From CAZIOH01 sp964540815 (lineage in GTDB: Bacteria > Myxococcota_A > Polyangia > Fen-1088): a stretch of DNA of 64,000 nt. The position numbers and the translations under genes are program-made. Shown in pieces: positions 16,077-24,476 of this stretch; position 1 is the first letter of the stretch; every line of letters starts with the position of its first letter. The stretch is taken from the NCBI GenBank assembly GCA_964540815.1, contig CAZIOH010000018.1, positions 20,137-84,136 on the forward strand. Reading direction: 5' to 3'. The notes under the pieces were generated by a model. It saw nothing but the letters and a program-made list of their open reading frames with translations, was not told the origin of the DNA and searched no databases.

Positions 16077-17600
16077 TTACGGACTTTGCGCAGATATGGC
16101 CCCCTCCCGGTCGATCGTCGGCGGTCCGAACCAGGCGGTCAGCGCGTCGAGGAGGCCGTGGTCGGTGCCGTCGCCGACCCACGCGACGTGTCCGTCGGGC
16201 CGGATCAACACGGCAGCGGGAGCAGCGACGGTGCCGAGCGCCGGGAGCTCCCACGGACCTGCGTATCGAGCATCCACCCGTCGAACCCGAGCCGCCCACG
16301 GTGCCACGTCGAGGGCGCCAGGCTCCCCGAGACTGAGCAGGACCGGTCGGGCCTCGTGCAGCAGGGTGAACACCCGCCGTGGGCCGTCGGCGGTGACCAC
16401 GTCGAGATCCGGCATGCGGCGCCCGAGCTGCGGGTGGCCCGTGCCGAGATCGTAGCGAATGTCGAGACCGGACATCATCCCGGCGTGACGCTTGCGGGGC
16501 CCGTCCATCTTCAACAGCTCCGACATCGTCTCGCGCAAGGCCTCCATGCGGTCGTCGCCGCGGTTGAGCGCCGTTTGCGCCATGGTGCTCCTGAGGACTC
16601 GCGCGGCGATCGGGTGCCGCTCGGCGTGGTAGGTGTCGAGCAGGCTCTCCGGCGAGGTGCCCTTGACCACCTGGGCCAGCTTCCATCCCAGGTTCACGGC
16701 GTCCTGGACCCCGAGGTTGAGGCCCTGTCCGCCCGCCGGGGAATGCACGTGTGCCGCGTCGCCGGCCAGGAGCACCCGTCGGGCGCGGTAGGAAGCCGCC
16801 TGTCGGGTCGCATCGGTGAACCTCGAGAGCCACGTGACGTTGTGGACACCGAAGTCGGTCCCGTAGACGGATACGAGCGCCGCGCGCAGGTCGCCCAGAG
16901 TCGGCGGGTTCGGCGGCTCCGGCTCCTCCAGCTGGTCGCCCTTCCGGACGCGCGCCTCGCTCGTCACCACCCGCACCCGCTTCCCGCCCTCGATCTTGCC
17001 GAGGCCATGAACACCCCTTTCATCCCGGCGGATGCCCCACTCTGGCTCACCGGTCATCTCGACCTCGGCGATCAGGGCGCTGGTGGACGGATCCCACCCC
17101 GGGAATTCGATCCCGGCTCTCTTGCGGATCACGCTGCGACCGCCGTCGCACCCGACGAGGTACTTCGCCCGCAACGAGCCTCCGCCCGCCAGCTCGACCT
17201 CGACGCCGGTATCATCCTGTGCGAAGCCCGTGACCTCGCGTCCGCGATGGACCGGCACTGCCAGCTCGTCAACCCAGGTGGCGAGGATGCGCTCGATGCG
17301 CTCCTGGCGCAGCGCGAGCCCGTAGTTGTGGCGAGTGGGAAAGTCGCTGATGTCGAGCGGGATCATCGCGAAGCCGCCGACCTGCATCGCCTGCCCTTGC
17401 GCGAGGAAGCGCTCCGCGATCCCGCGCTGATCGAGCACCTCGATGGTGCGTGAATGCAGACCGCCTGCACGCGAGCCAGCGAGGTCCTGGCTGGCGCGCC
17501 GCTCGACGATGGCGACGTCGACCCGCGCCAGCGCCAGCTCGCCCGCCAGCATCAGGCCCGTCGGTCCTCCTCCGGCGATCACCACCGCATGCTTCGTCAT
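16077..17600 (-). CDS. FAD-dependent monooxygenase, rifampicin monooxygenase-like
   Basis: A 507-residue class A flavoprotein hydroxylase. It has the Rossmann GxGxxG motif (VIAGGGPTGLMLAGELALA), the second FAD/NADPH motif in YLVGCDGGRSVIRK, and the third FAD motif in VLLAGDAAHVHSPAGGQGLNLG, then a C-terminal thioredoxin-like domain. TDFGVHNVTWLSRFTDATRQA and the DTYHAERHPIA segment closely recall rifampicin monooxygenases (Rox), which hydroxylate the naphthoquinone of rifamycins; other PHBH-type phenol hydroxylases remain possible. The start at 17598-17600 was chosen because it lies just before the Rossmann strand. An almost perfect 19-bp palindrome (17626-17644) lies 26 bp upstream. Neighbours are carbohydrate genes, so the gene may have been acquired. 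Confidence 0.82.
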   Translation of the reverse strand: MTKHAVVIAGGGPTGLMLAGELALARVDVAIVERRASQDLAGSRAGGLHSRTIEVLDQRGIAERFLAQGQAMQVGGFAMIPLDISDFPTRHNYGLALRQERIERILATWVDELAVPVHRGREVTGFAQDDTGVEVELAGGGSLRAKYLVGCDGGRSVIRKRAGIEFPGWDPSTSALIAEVEMTGEPEWGIRRDERGVHGLGKIEGGKRVRVVTSEARVRKGDQLEEPEPPNPPTLGDLRAALVSVYGTDFGVHNVTWLSRFTDATRQAASYRARRVLLAGDAAHVHSPAGGQGLNLGVQDAVNLGWKLAQVVKGTSPESLLDTYHAERHPIAARVLRSTMAQTALNRGDDRMEALRETMSELLKMDGPRKRHAGMMSGLDIRYDLGTGHPQLGRRMPDLDVVTADGPRRVFTLLHEARPVLLSLGEPGALDVAPWAARVRRVDARYAGPWELPALGTVAAPAAVLIRPDGHVAWVGDGTDHGLLDALTAWFGPPTIDREGAISAQSP

Positions 17601-17989
17601 GACCGATGACTGTTCGGCATGCCCGGGGGCTTGCCGCAAGCCCCGGTGTCTGGCATAGGCTCGAAGTGGAATGGGACGCGCCGCGCTCCCGCGGGCGCGT
17701 GGGCGGCCGGGGGCGCCGCCCGACGCACCGGCGGCCGAACCCAAGACCGGTTCGCATTCCGGCGGCGCGGCCTGGTCCGATCGCCCGGGGGCCGCGCGAT
17801 GACCGAGGCCGAGCGCCGCGGCTATGACTAAGCCTCTCGTCCGACCCGTGACCAGCGAAGTTCTACCACCCGGCTCTGATCAGCCCACCCCTGGGATCAC
17901 AGTAACTCCTTTGATTACAGCTACTTAAAGGTGGCATGTGCGATGCAAAAGGAAGCAGCATTCCAACCGCATCGACACCAGGAGAACCC
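17601..17989. other. Divergent intergenic region (389 bp)
   Basis: This region separates the monooxygenase from the GLTSAN protein. It holds the palindrome at 17626-17644, a very GC-rich middle with no credible gene, and a locally AT-rich stretch at about 17880-17940 that probably contains the promoter of the repeat protein. Confidence 0.5.
17626..17644. promoter_or_regulatory. RAE-like palindromic operator upstream of the monooxygenase
   Basis: A perfect 8-bp inverted repeat around a 3-base centre: GGGGCTTG-CCG-CAAGCCCC. Read in the direction of the monooxygenase it is GGGGCTTGCGGCAAGCCCC. From memory this differs at one position from the rifamycin-associated element (RAE), the 19-bp repeat placed before rifamycin-inactivation genes in actinomycetes. 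It lies 26 bp before the start codon. A weak -10-like TATGCC occurs just upstream on the minus strand. Confidence 0.7.
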
Positions 17990-18385
17990 ATGATCGCCAA
18001 GCTCATTCGCCCGCTCGCCCTCGCCGCTTCGATGGTCGTGTCCTCACAGGTCGCGCACGCCGGTCTCACCTCCGCCAACGGCTTGACCTCCGCCAACGGC
18101 TTGACCTCCGCCAACGGCTTGACCTCCGCCAACGGCTTGANNNNNNNNNNNNNNNNNNNNNNNNNNNNNNNNNNNNNNNNNNNNNNNNNNNNNNNNNNNN
18201 NNNNNNNNNNNNNNNNNNNNNNNNNNNNNNNNNNNNNNNNCTTGACCTCCGCCAACGGCTTGACCTCCGCCAACGGCTTGACCTCCGCCAACGGCCTCGC
18301 GGGTTCGAAGGAAGGCTCGAGCGCCTGGAAGCTCGCCGGTATCGATCCCTCGCAGTCCCTGTCCGGCTCTTTGCGTTCGAAGTAG
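17990..18385 (+). CDS. Secreted GLTSAN-hexapeptide repeat protein (assembly gap inside)
   Basis: A small exported protein of unknown function. From the ATG at 17990, which has an AGGAGA ribosome site, a clear signal peptide (MIAKLIRPLALAASMVV ending VAHA) is followed by tandem Gly-Leu-Thr-Ser-Ala-Asn units encoded by an almost identical 18-bp repeat. Four or more units are visible before and three after a 100-N gap, so the true length is unknown. The C-terminus is non-repetitive: AGSKEGSSAWKLAGIDPSQS ending in LRSK. The nominal gap keeps the frame but not the 18-bp phase, so its length is a placeholder. No membrane anchor, Cys or catalytic motif is visible. Confidence 0.65.
   Translation: MIAKLIRPLALAASMVVSSQVAHAGLTSANGLTSANGLTSANGLTSANGLXXXXXXXXXXXXXXXXXXXXXXXXXXXXXXXXXXLTSANGLTSANGLTSANGLAGSKEGSSAWKLAGIDPSQSLSGSLRSK
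18064..18290 (+). repeat. 18-bp tandem repeat (GGCTTGACCTCCGCCAAC unit)
   Basis: Near-identical 18-bp units run in frame with the gene at 17990-18385, each encoding Gly-Leu-Thr-Ser-Ala-Asn. The array extends into the N-run on both sides, which is why the assembly broke here. Units are directly abutting with no spacers, so this is not a CRISPR array. Confidence 0.9.
18141..18240. other. Assembly gap (100 N)
   Basis: A run of exactly 100 N inside the 18-bp tandem repeat; the size is conventional. The distance between equivalent repeat positions across it is 105 bp, which is not a multiple of 18, so the real gap length differs if the repeat is uniform. Confidence 0.97.
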
Positions 18386-18437
18386 TCGGTCGCTTGGTCG
18401 ACGGGCCCGCGGCTGCGCCGCCTCAGCTGCTCGGAGC

Positions 18438-20240
18438 TCAGCGCTTGACTGCAGCGACGTGGGCGGTGATCACCGCCTGGGTGGTGGCATCCTGGTCGTA
18501 CACCGAGAACCAGCCTGGCGTCTCGTGGGGTGGATCGCCGGTCCACTTGCTCGGCGGGCGGGCCTCCCCACCCCAGGCCCAGAAGTTGTCTCCGGCCAGG
18601 GCGCCGCCGCTCGCCGCGATGGACGCCTCGACCACCGCGTACAGGCTCCGGTAGTACTTGTCGCGGTTCGTGACCGTCGCCGCCGGATCGTATTTCCCGC
18701 CGGCCGTCCAGCCATCCCGGGCCAGACCGAACTCCTCCATGACGAGGGGCTTGCCGAGTTGCTTGGCCGCGGTGTCGTGGTCGCGCAGGTAGCCGGTCGC
18801 GAAGTCGGTGGCCTTCTGGAGCGCGGCCGCGCTGGAGTCGTTGGCGTCGTACATGCCCCACGGCTCCACCCAGATGTGGCAGGTCGTGTAGTCGATGAAC
18901 TGGCTCTGGTGCGTGGTCACGAAGTTGCCGCCCCAGGTCCCCTCGCTGCCGACGCTGACCATGTGGTTGGGATCGAGCGACTTGATGAACTGCGCGGTGT
19001 CTCCGATCCAGTTCGCCGGATAGTCCCGGGGCTCGTTCGCGAGCTGCCACGAGAAGATGGTCGGATCGTCGCGGTACTTGCGACCATTGACCGTGTTGGT
19101 CCGGTTGATGACGGTCTGGATGTGCGCGCGGTACATGGTCTGGCAGGTGGTGCAGGCGTAGAACCGATCGACGTAGGCGATGTACGTGTTGTAGTCGCCG
19201 CCTGGCGCCAGTCGGTAGGGGATCTTGGTCCCCTGCCCCCAGCTCACGTACTGGGCCATGCCGCCGGTCCACTCCCAGTAGTTGTTGAGGACCATCACTG
19301 CGCGGATGCCGCGCTGGTTGAGCTCGTCCATGAAGACGTCGAGACCGGCGAAGACCTGCTCGTTGTAGACGCCGGGCATGGGCATCAGCGAGGGCACGAT
19401 GCGATAGGGCTCCGTGTCGGGCCCCTCGGCCGACGCGACGACGCGGACGTTGGTGACACCGAGCGCCTGCAGCCGGTCGAGCTCGCGGCGCAGTCGCGCC
19501 ACGTCGCCCCCAGGTCCCGCGGAGCCGAGGTTCATGCCCTGCCAGAAGTTCGCGCCCACGAAGACGTACCGCTTGTTCCCGTCCATGAACTGCAGTCCCT
19601 GGCGCGTGATGAAGGTGGTCAGGCCGGCGGCCTGTCCACCGGCGCCACCCGCGCTGCTGCCACCGGTGCCGCCGCGCCCGCCTCCTGGATTCGCGCCGGC
19701 GCCTCCACCCGAGCCGCCCGCGTGCGCGCCACCGGCTCCGCCGGATCCCGCACCAGCTCCGGCACCTGATCCCGCACCGGCGCCACCGCTGCCGCCGGTC
19801 GTTCCCCCGTTTCCCGTGGCCGCCTGCCCACCCGTGGCTCCAGAATCGCCCGCGGAGGGGGCGATCCCGGCGTCGCCGGTCTGACCGACCCCGCCACTGC
19901 CGCCCGAATTCACCGTGGCGGCGTCGGTGCTCCCGTTGCTGGGGGCGGCTCCGCCGGTGCTCCCGCCGTCGATCTGCCCGCCCGGGGTCGACGGACGCCC
20001 GCCGCTCCCCGATGCGGCGACGCCGCCCGTCCCGCCACCGTTCGCCGGTGTCCCCGCGTTGCTACAGGCGACCAAGCACAGCATCGACAGCATCGACAGC
20101 TTCGACGATGCCTGGCCAAGGGTTGGCAGCGCCCAGACCCGGCCGTCCGGGGGACACACCGACACCTGATGACGTTCAAGTGCCGCGTCAACCTTGGGAG
20201 CCCAGAGGCCCCCATCCTTCCGGGACCGGAGTCTCGACAT
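18438..20240 (-). CDS. GH5 beta-mannanase lipoprotein
   Basis: A secreted glycoside hydrolase of family 5, most like the mannanase subfamily. The catalytic domain starts near FITRQGLQFMDGNKRYVFVGANFWQGMN. The acid/base Glu is in QLANEPRDYP and the nucleophile Glu in PLVMEEFGLARDG, with the GH5 signature Asn preceding the acid/base. Ahead of it is a 120-residue Gly/Ala/Ser/Thr linker after a lipobox (CLVACS). The start is uncertain: the ATG at 20238-20240 gives about 70 residues before the lipobox, too long for a normal signal, and GTG codons at 20165 or 20159 would give a more usual length. It probably cleaves mannan or glucomannan with the GH26 enzyme encoded upstream. Confidence 0.83.
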   Translation of the reverse strand: MSRLRSRKDGGLWAPKVDAALERHQVSVCPPDGRVWALPTLGQASSKLSMLSMLCLVACSNAGTPANGGGTGGVAASGSGGRPSTPGGQIDGGSTGGAAPSNGSTDAATVNSGGSGGVGQTGDAGIAPSAGDSGATGGQAATGNGGTTGGSGGAGAGSGAGAGAGSGGAGGAHAGGSGGGAGANPGGGRGGTGGSSAGGAGGQAAGLTTFITRQGLQFMDGNKRYVFVGANFWQGMNLGSAGPGGDVARLRRELDRLQALGVTNVRVVASAEGPDTEPYRIVPSLMPMPGVYNEQVFAGLDVFMDELNQRGIRAVMVLNNYWEWTGGMAQYVSWGQGTKIPYRLAPGGDYNTYIAYVDRFYACTTCQTMYRAHIQTVINRTNTVNGRKYRDDPTIFSWQLANEPRDYPANWIGDTAQFIKSLDPNHMVSVGSEGTWGGNFVTTHQSQFIDYTTCHIWVEPWGMYDANDSSAAALQKATDFATGYLRDHDTAAKQLGKPLVMEEFGLARDGWTAGGKYDPAATVTNRDKYYRSLYAVVEASIAASGGALAGDNFWAWGGEARPPSKWTGDPPHETPGWFSVYDQDATTQAVITAHVAAVKR

Positions 20241-20436
20241 CGGGCCAGAGTAGTTTATGGGGGGCCGGTAACTCAAGCCCTGGTTCATGGCCCGGAACGA
20301 CGCATGCCGACCAAAGGCCAGCAGGTCAGCCCGCCGTCGCACCAGCTCCCGAGCCCGGATCGAGCCAGGATCAAAACAGGATCAAACGGCATCGCCGTTG
20401 TACTTCGCCCCGCCGGAGCGGTTACATTGCCCTTCG

Positions 20437-22329
20437 ATGCGCCGAGCCCGCCCCCGAGCCCGACCCGAATCGCGCGGTTGCCCCGGCCCGCGGGCCATTC
20501 TTCACGCGCCGGCCCACGCGCTAGCCCTCTCGCTCGCCCTCCCGATCCTGGCGACCGGGCTGACCGGAGCGGCGCGCGCGGCCGAGTACCACGTCTCGTC
20601 GGCCGGCAACGACGCGGGAACCGGCAGCGCCACCTCGCACTTCAGGACCATCCACAAGGCGGCCGTCACCGCGATCGCTGGCGACACGGTGTACATCCAC
20701 GGTGGCACCTACACCGAGAGCGTCAACTTGACGATCTCCGGCACCCCCAGCGCCTGGATCACCTTCAGCGCGTTCCCCGGCGACCTCCCGATCCTCGACG
20801 GGGGCGGCGGGGGCGGCACCGGATTCGGAGGGACCACCGCCCAGTACATCCGGGTCGTCGGCCTGGTGTCGCGCAACTGGGGCTCGACCGGCTTCGGAAA
20901 TGGCTGGGTCAACGACACCGGCACCTCCAACGGCAACTGGCAATTCGTCAACTGCATCGCCGAGGGGAACGCCATCAACGGCATCACCTTCTACAACGCG
21001 ACCGGGCTGGTCATCGACCAGTCGATCATCGCCCACAACGGCAACGGCTCCACCTCCTGGTCGAGCGGCATCAACCTGTTCCACGTCCCGGGCGATCACA
21101 CCACCAACCTCATCACGCGCAACGTCTCCTTCGAGAACATCGACATCTCCGCCCACCACTCGGACGGCAGCGGGTTCATCCTGGATCAGAGCAGCAGCGG
21201 TGCCCTCTTCCAGAACAACATCGGCTTCCGCAACGGCGGTTCGTGCATTCGCATCAACTGCCCCGGGGCGCACCTCATCAACAACACCTGCTGGCACAAC
21301 GGACTCGATCCCAAGGACGCCATCGGTCTGCCCTCGAAGCCCGGCGAGCTCTACTTCACGAGCGGGCTGCAGGGCGCGGTGGTCCTCGACAACTTGCTCG
21401 CGGCGAGCGGGTACGGAAACGATCAGCCGGCGTCGAATCAGACGTTGCCCGCGACCAACCTGGCGGTGAGCGCCGGCGGACCGACCCCCTTCTTCGCGAA
21501 CCCGGGCGGGATCGATTTTCGTCTGAGCGCCGCCGCGGGCGGGGCCATCGATCAAGGCAATGCCCGAGGCGATGCCAGCGACTTCCCGCAGACCGACATC
21601 GGGTTCGACCCGAGGTGCATCAAGGCGCAGGCCGGCGCGGTGTCCTGGTGGCAGTACGCGCCCGACTACGCGTACATCGCCAGCGTGGGCGGCGTGGCCG
21701 GATGCTTTCGCCCGACCAAGCGACCGCAGGGCCCGGCGCCCGACATCGGTGCGTACGAGGCGGGCGGGACCGCGGCGCCGGCTGGGTCGGGTGGAGGGAC
21801 CGCTGGCAAAAGCGGTGGCGGTAGCGGCGGCGGCGGCGGCGTGCCCGCTGCCAGCGGCGCGGGAGGTCGGGTGGGCAGCGCCGCAACCGGAGGTGGTCCC
21901 GGCAGCGGTGGCGCCTCCTCGGGACCGCCGGGAAGCGACGGCACCGGCGGCACCGGTGGAGTTGCCGCGGAGAGCGGCGGTTCCTCGGCGATGGGTGCAC
22001 GCGGAGGGAGCACGCCGGGCACCGCCACGGGCGCGAGCGGAGGCGCGACGCCGGGCGGAGCTCCCGGCACCGCCACGGCAGGCGGGGTCGGTGCCGGCGG
22101 CGGCACCGGGAGCCACGCCGCCTCCGAGAGCCCGACGGGCGCCGCGGGCTCGGGCTGCGCCTGCGCGAGCACCGGTGGCCGGCCCACCACCGCCGACGCA
22201 AGTTTCCAGGGTCCACTCGCCCTTCTCGCAGCATGCGGGTGGGCGTGGGCGCGCCGCCGCAGGACCGGGCAGCCGCCGTCTTCGTTTCGCAGCCCGAACA
22301 TCGCCTCGCGAAGGGAGCTCCGTTCATGA
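20437..22329 (+). CDS. Right-handed beta-helix (pectate lyase-like) protein with MYXO-CTERM tail
   Basis: A 630-residue secreted protein. A signal peptide ends near GAARAAEYHVSSAGNDAGTG, and that segment with SHFRTIHKAA is typical of the first coil of family-9-like lyases and other parallel beta-helix proteins. Repeated Asn/Ile-rich coils follow (for example LITRNVSFENIDISAHHSDG, GALFQNNIGFRNGG). A Gly/Ser/Thr linker of about 100 residues then leads to a Cys motif (SGCACAS), a hydrophobic segment and an Arg cluster (WARRRRTG): a MYXO-CTERM-type sorting tail for surface display. The catalytic residues of PL9 cannot be confirmed by eye. The ATG at 20437 was chosen to give a normal signal peptide. 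Its stop overlaps the next gene (ATGA). Confidence 0.75.
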   Translation: MRRARPRARPESRGCPGPRAILHAPAHALALSLALPILATGLTGAARAAEYHVSSAGNDAGTGSATSHFRTIHKAAVTAIAGDTVYIHGGTYTESVNLTISGTPSAWITFSAFPGDLPILDGGGGGGTGFGGTTAQYIRVVGLVSRNWGSTGFGNGWVNDTGTSNGNWQFVNCIAEGNAINGITFYNATGLVIDQSIIAHNGNGSTSWSSGINLFHVPGDHTTNLITRNVSFENIDISAHHSDGSGFILDQSSSGALFQNNIGFRNGGSCIRINCPGAHLINNTCWHNGLDPKDAIGLPSKPGELYFTSGLQGAVVLDNLLAASGYGNDQPASNQTLPATNLAVSAGGPTPFFANPGGIDFRLSAAAGGAIDQGNARGDASDFPQTDIGFDPRCIKAQAGAVSWWQYAPDYAYIASVGGVAGCFRPTKRPQGPAPDIGAYEAGGTAAPAGSGGGTAGKSGGGSGGGGGVPAASGAGGRVGSAATGGGPGSGGASSGPPGSDGTGGTGGVAAESGGSSAMGARGGSTPGTATGASGGATPGGAPGTATAGGVGAGGGTGSHAASESPTGAAGSGCACASTGGRPTTADASFQGPLALLAACGWAWARRRRTGQPPSSFRSPNIASRRELRS

Positions 22330-23861
22330 CGATCGCACCGCGTCCGAGATTGATTGCCGCCCGGCCCGGCAGGCCGTCGCCCGCCTTCGTGTCGGGCGTC
22401 GTCTCTGGCTTCGTGCCTGGCTTCGTGCCCGCCTCCGTGCCCGGCTTCGTGCCCGGCTTCGCGCGCCTCTTGCCTCTCTCGGTGGGCGTGTTGCTGGTGA
22501 TCGCCGGGTGCAGCTCCTCCACACCGGCCCGTGTCGTCACCGGGAGCGGGGGAGGCAGCGGCACCGGCGGCAGCTCCGCCTCGGGGAATGGAACGGGCGG
22601 AGGCACGGCCTCCGGCTCGGGGGGCGGCCCGTCGAGCGGAGGCTCCTCCCCTGGCTCTCCCGGCTCGGGTGGTCAGGCCGCCTCCGGCGCGCCCGGGAGC
22701 GGCGGTGGCCCCGGCCCCGCCACGGATGGTGGCGGCACCGTCCCCACGGATGGCGGCGCCGGGCCAGGCTCGCTCGCCTACACCTTCGATTCGTCGCTCC
22801 AGGGCTGGGGGTTCAATCCCTACGTTCCGCCGCCGCCCGGGCGCAACCTGGCGGCCGCCGAAGCCGGTGCCTTGCCGACCCTCGCCTTCGACGCCACCAC
22901 CGGCAACCCGACGCCGGGCGCGATGAAGCTGTCCGCCACCTTCACGGACTATCGCCAGTCCGTCGACGTGGTCCTGAACCCACAGCCCGTGTTGAACCTG
23001 GCCGGGAGGACCATCCATGCCAAGGTCCGGCTGAGCTCGGGGACCCTCCCCTCGGGGGTGGGCGCCACGCTCCACGTGGGAACCGGGGCGACGTTCGCCT
23101 ACGGCGCTGGCGCGTACACCACGCTCGTCCCCGGCAGCTGGACCGATCTCACGGTCGATCTCACCAAGGTCACGACCGCGATGTTCGATCCCACCGCGGT
23201 CGCGCAGATCGGCATCCAGATCTACTCGGGCGATCCGCAGCCAGACGCGGGGACCTTTCCGGGGCCCGTCGACTTCGTGATCCACATCGACTCCGTCACC
23301 GACACCCCCGCGGGGACGGTCGTGGCGGCGCCGGTGGCGTACGACTTCGACATCGCCACCGAGGGCTTCGACCTCAACCGATACGTGTCGACGACGCAGA
23401 GCAACCTCGCGGCTCCCGGCTCGGGCACGACGCCCACCGTGACGTTCGATTCCACCGACGGGAACCCGTCCCCGGGCTCCCTGAAGGTGTCGGCCACCTT
23501 CAGCGGCTTCAAGCAGTTCATCGACGTGACCGCCAACCCGAGCCCGTCCCTGAATCTCGCCGGCAAGGTCCTGCACGCCAAGGTCCGCCTCACCTCGGGG
23601 ACCTTCGAGGCGGGCGCCGGAGCCACGCTGCACGCGTCCACCGGGACCGGGTTCGTCTACGGTGCGGGGCCCTACACGCCGCTCTCGTTCGGCGTCTGGA
23701 CCGATCTCGTCCTCGATCTCTCGACCGTCACGACCCCGGGCTTCGACGCCACCCAGGTGGTCCAGCTCGGCGTCCAGTTCTACTCAGGGGATCCGCCGGA
23801 GGCCGGGGCGTTCGCGGGCCCGAACAGCGTGGTCTTCCACATCGACTCGATCACCGAGTGA
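22326..23861 (+). CDS. Lipoprotein with two tandem carbohydrate-binding-like modules
   Basis: A 511-residue lipoprotein. Before the lipobox (VIAGC) the long signal region contains unusual Gly-Phe-Val-Pro repeats encoded by 12-bp units. A Gly/Ser/Thr linker of about 90 residues follows, then two homologous beta-sandwich-like modules of about 165 residues each. Both show an F-D-x5-G-F/W opening, NLAG-x-x-x-HAKVRL in the middle, a W-T-D-L strand, Q-x-G-x-Q-x-YSGDP, and a terminal HIDS. This resembles carbohydrate-binding modules attached to mannanases, but no hydrolase domain is present. It is translationally coupled (ATGA) to the beta-helix gene upstream, so the pair probably acts on the same polysaccharide. 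Confidence 0.75.
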   Translation: MTIAPRPRLIAARPGRPSPAFVSGVVSGFVPGFVPASVPGFVPGFARLLPLSVGVLLVIAGCSSSTPARVVTGSGGGSGTGGSSASGNGTGGGTASGSGGGPSSGGSSPGSPGSGGQAASGAPGSGGGPGPATDGGGTVPTDGGAGPGSLAYTFDSSLQGWGFNPYVPPPPGRNLAAAEAGALPTLAFDATTGNPTPGAMKLSATFTDYRQSVDVVLNPQPVLNLAGRTIHAKVRLSSGTLPSGVGATLHVGTGATFAYGAGAYTTLVPGSWTDLTVDLTKVTTAMFDPTAVAQIGIQIYSGDPQPDAGTFPGPVDFVIHIDSVTDTPAGTVVAAPVAYDFDIATEGFDLNRYVSTTQSNLAAPGSGTTPTVTFDSTDGNPSPGSLKVSATFSGFKQFIDVTANPSPSLNLAGKVLHAKVRLTSGTFEAGAGATLHASTGTGFVYGAGPYTPLSFGVWTDLVLDLSTVTTPGFDATQVVQLGVQFYSGDPPEAGAFAGPNSVVFHIDSITE

Positions 23862-23945
23862 GGACGGCCCCACCCGCGGCGCCACCCGGCGGGCGGGGCG
23901 GGCACCAGATCCGTCGGCGGGTCCGTCGGCAGGTGGGACTGGCGG

Positions 23946-24476
23946 TCAGGGCGCTGGCTTGCCGAGGGTCTTCGTTCCGGGACGCCACTCGACCGGGCAG
24001 CGCTCTCCCGTCTGCAGGGCCTGCACCAGGCGCAAGGCCTCGCTCACCGAGCGACCGAGCAGGTCGGCGTTGTACGAGGCGTGCTGGACCGTCCCCTGCT
24101 CGTCGATGATGAAGGTGGCGCGCTGGGCCACTCCCTCGTGCTCGACCAGGCAGTCGTAATCCCGGGCGATCTTCTTGGTGAAGTCCGCCAGGAGCGGGTG
24201 GTTGAGCTTGCCGAGGCCGGTCGAGATCCACGCCTTGTGCGCGTGCTTCGAGTCGGTCGAGCAGCCGAGGATGGCGCAGTTCAGGTCCTCGAACTCGCGG
24301 TGGCGGCGCGAGAACTCCTGGATCTCGGTGGGACAGATGAACGTGAAGTCCGCCGGGTAGAAGAACAGCACCACGAACTTGCCCCGATAGTCCGACAGGG
24401 AGAGGGTTCTGAATTCGCCGTCGCGATCGACGGCGTCGGTCGTGAAGTCAGGGGCTTTCTGGCCAACGATGCTCAT
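23946..24476 (-). CDS. 2-Cys peroxiredoxin (AhpC/Prx1 type)
   Basis: A 176-residue cytoplasmic peroxidase that reduces hydrogen peroxide and organic hydroperoxides. The peroxidatic cysteine lies in FYPADFTFICPTE and the resolving cysteine in GERCPVEWRPG; the conserved Arg lies in GVAQRATFIIDEQG. Length and both motifs match typical 2-Cys peroxiredoxins of the AhpC group. No ahpF/ahpD partner is adjacent. It converges on the carbohydrate-binding lipoprotein and is divergent from mqnB. Confidence 0.93.
   Translation of the reverse strand: MSIVGQKAPDFTTDAVDRDGEFRTLSLSDYRGKFVVLFFYPADFTFICPTEIQEFSRRHREFEDLNCAILGCSTDSKHAHKAWISTGLGKLNHPLLADFTKKIARDYDCLVEHEGVAQRATFIIDEQGTVQHASYNADLLGRSVSEALRLVQALQTGERCPVEWRPGTKTLGKPAP

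Noticed and set aside
18064..18290. CRISPR-like direct repeats
   Set aside because: The 18-bp units abut directly, without spacers, and are translated in frame into GLTSAN.
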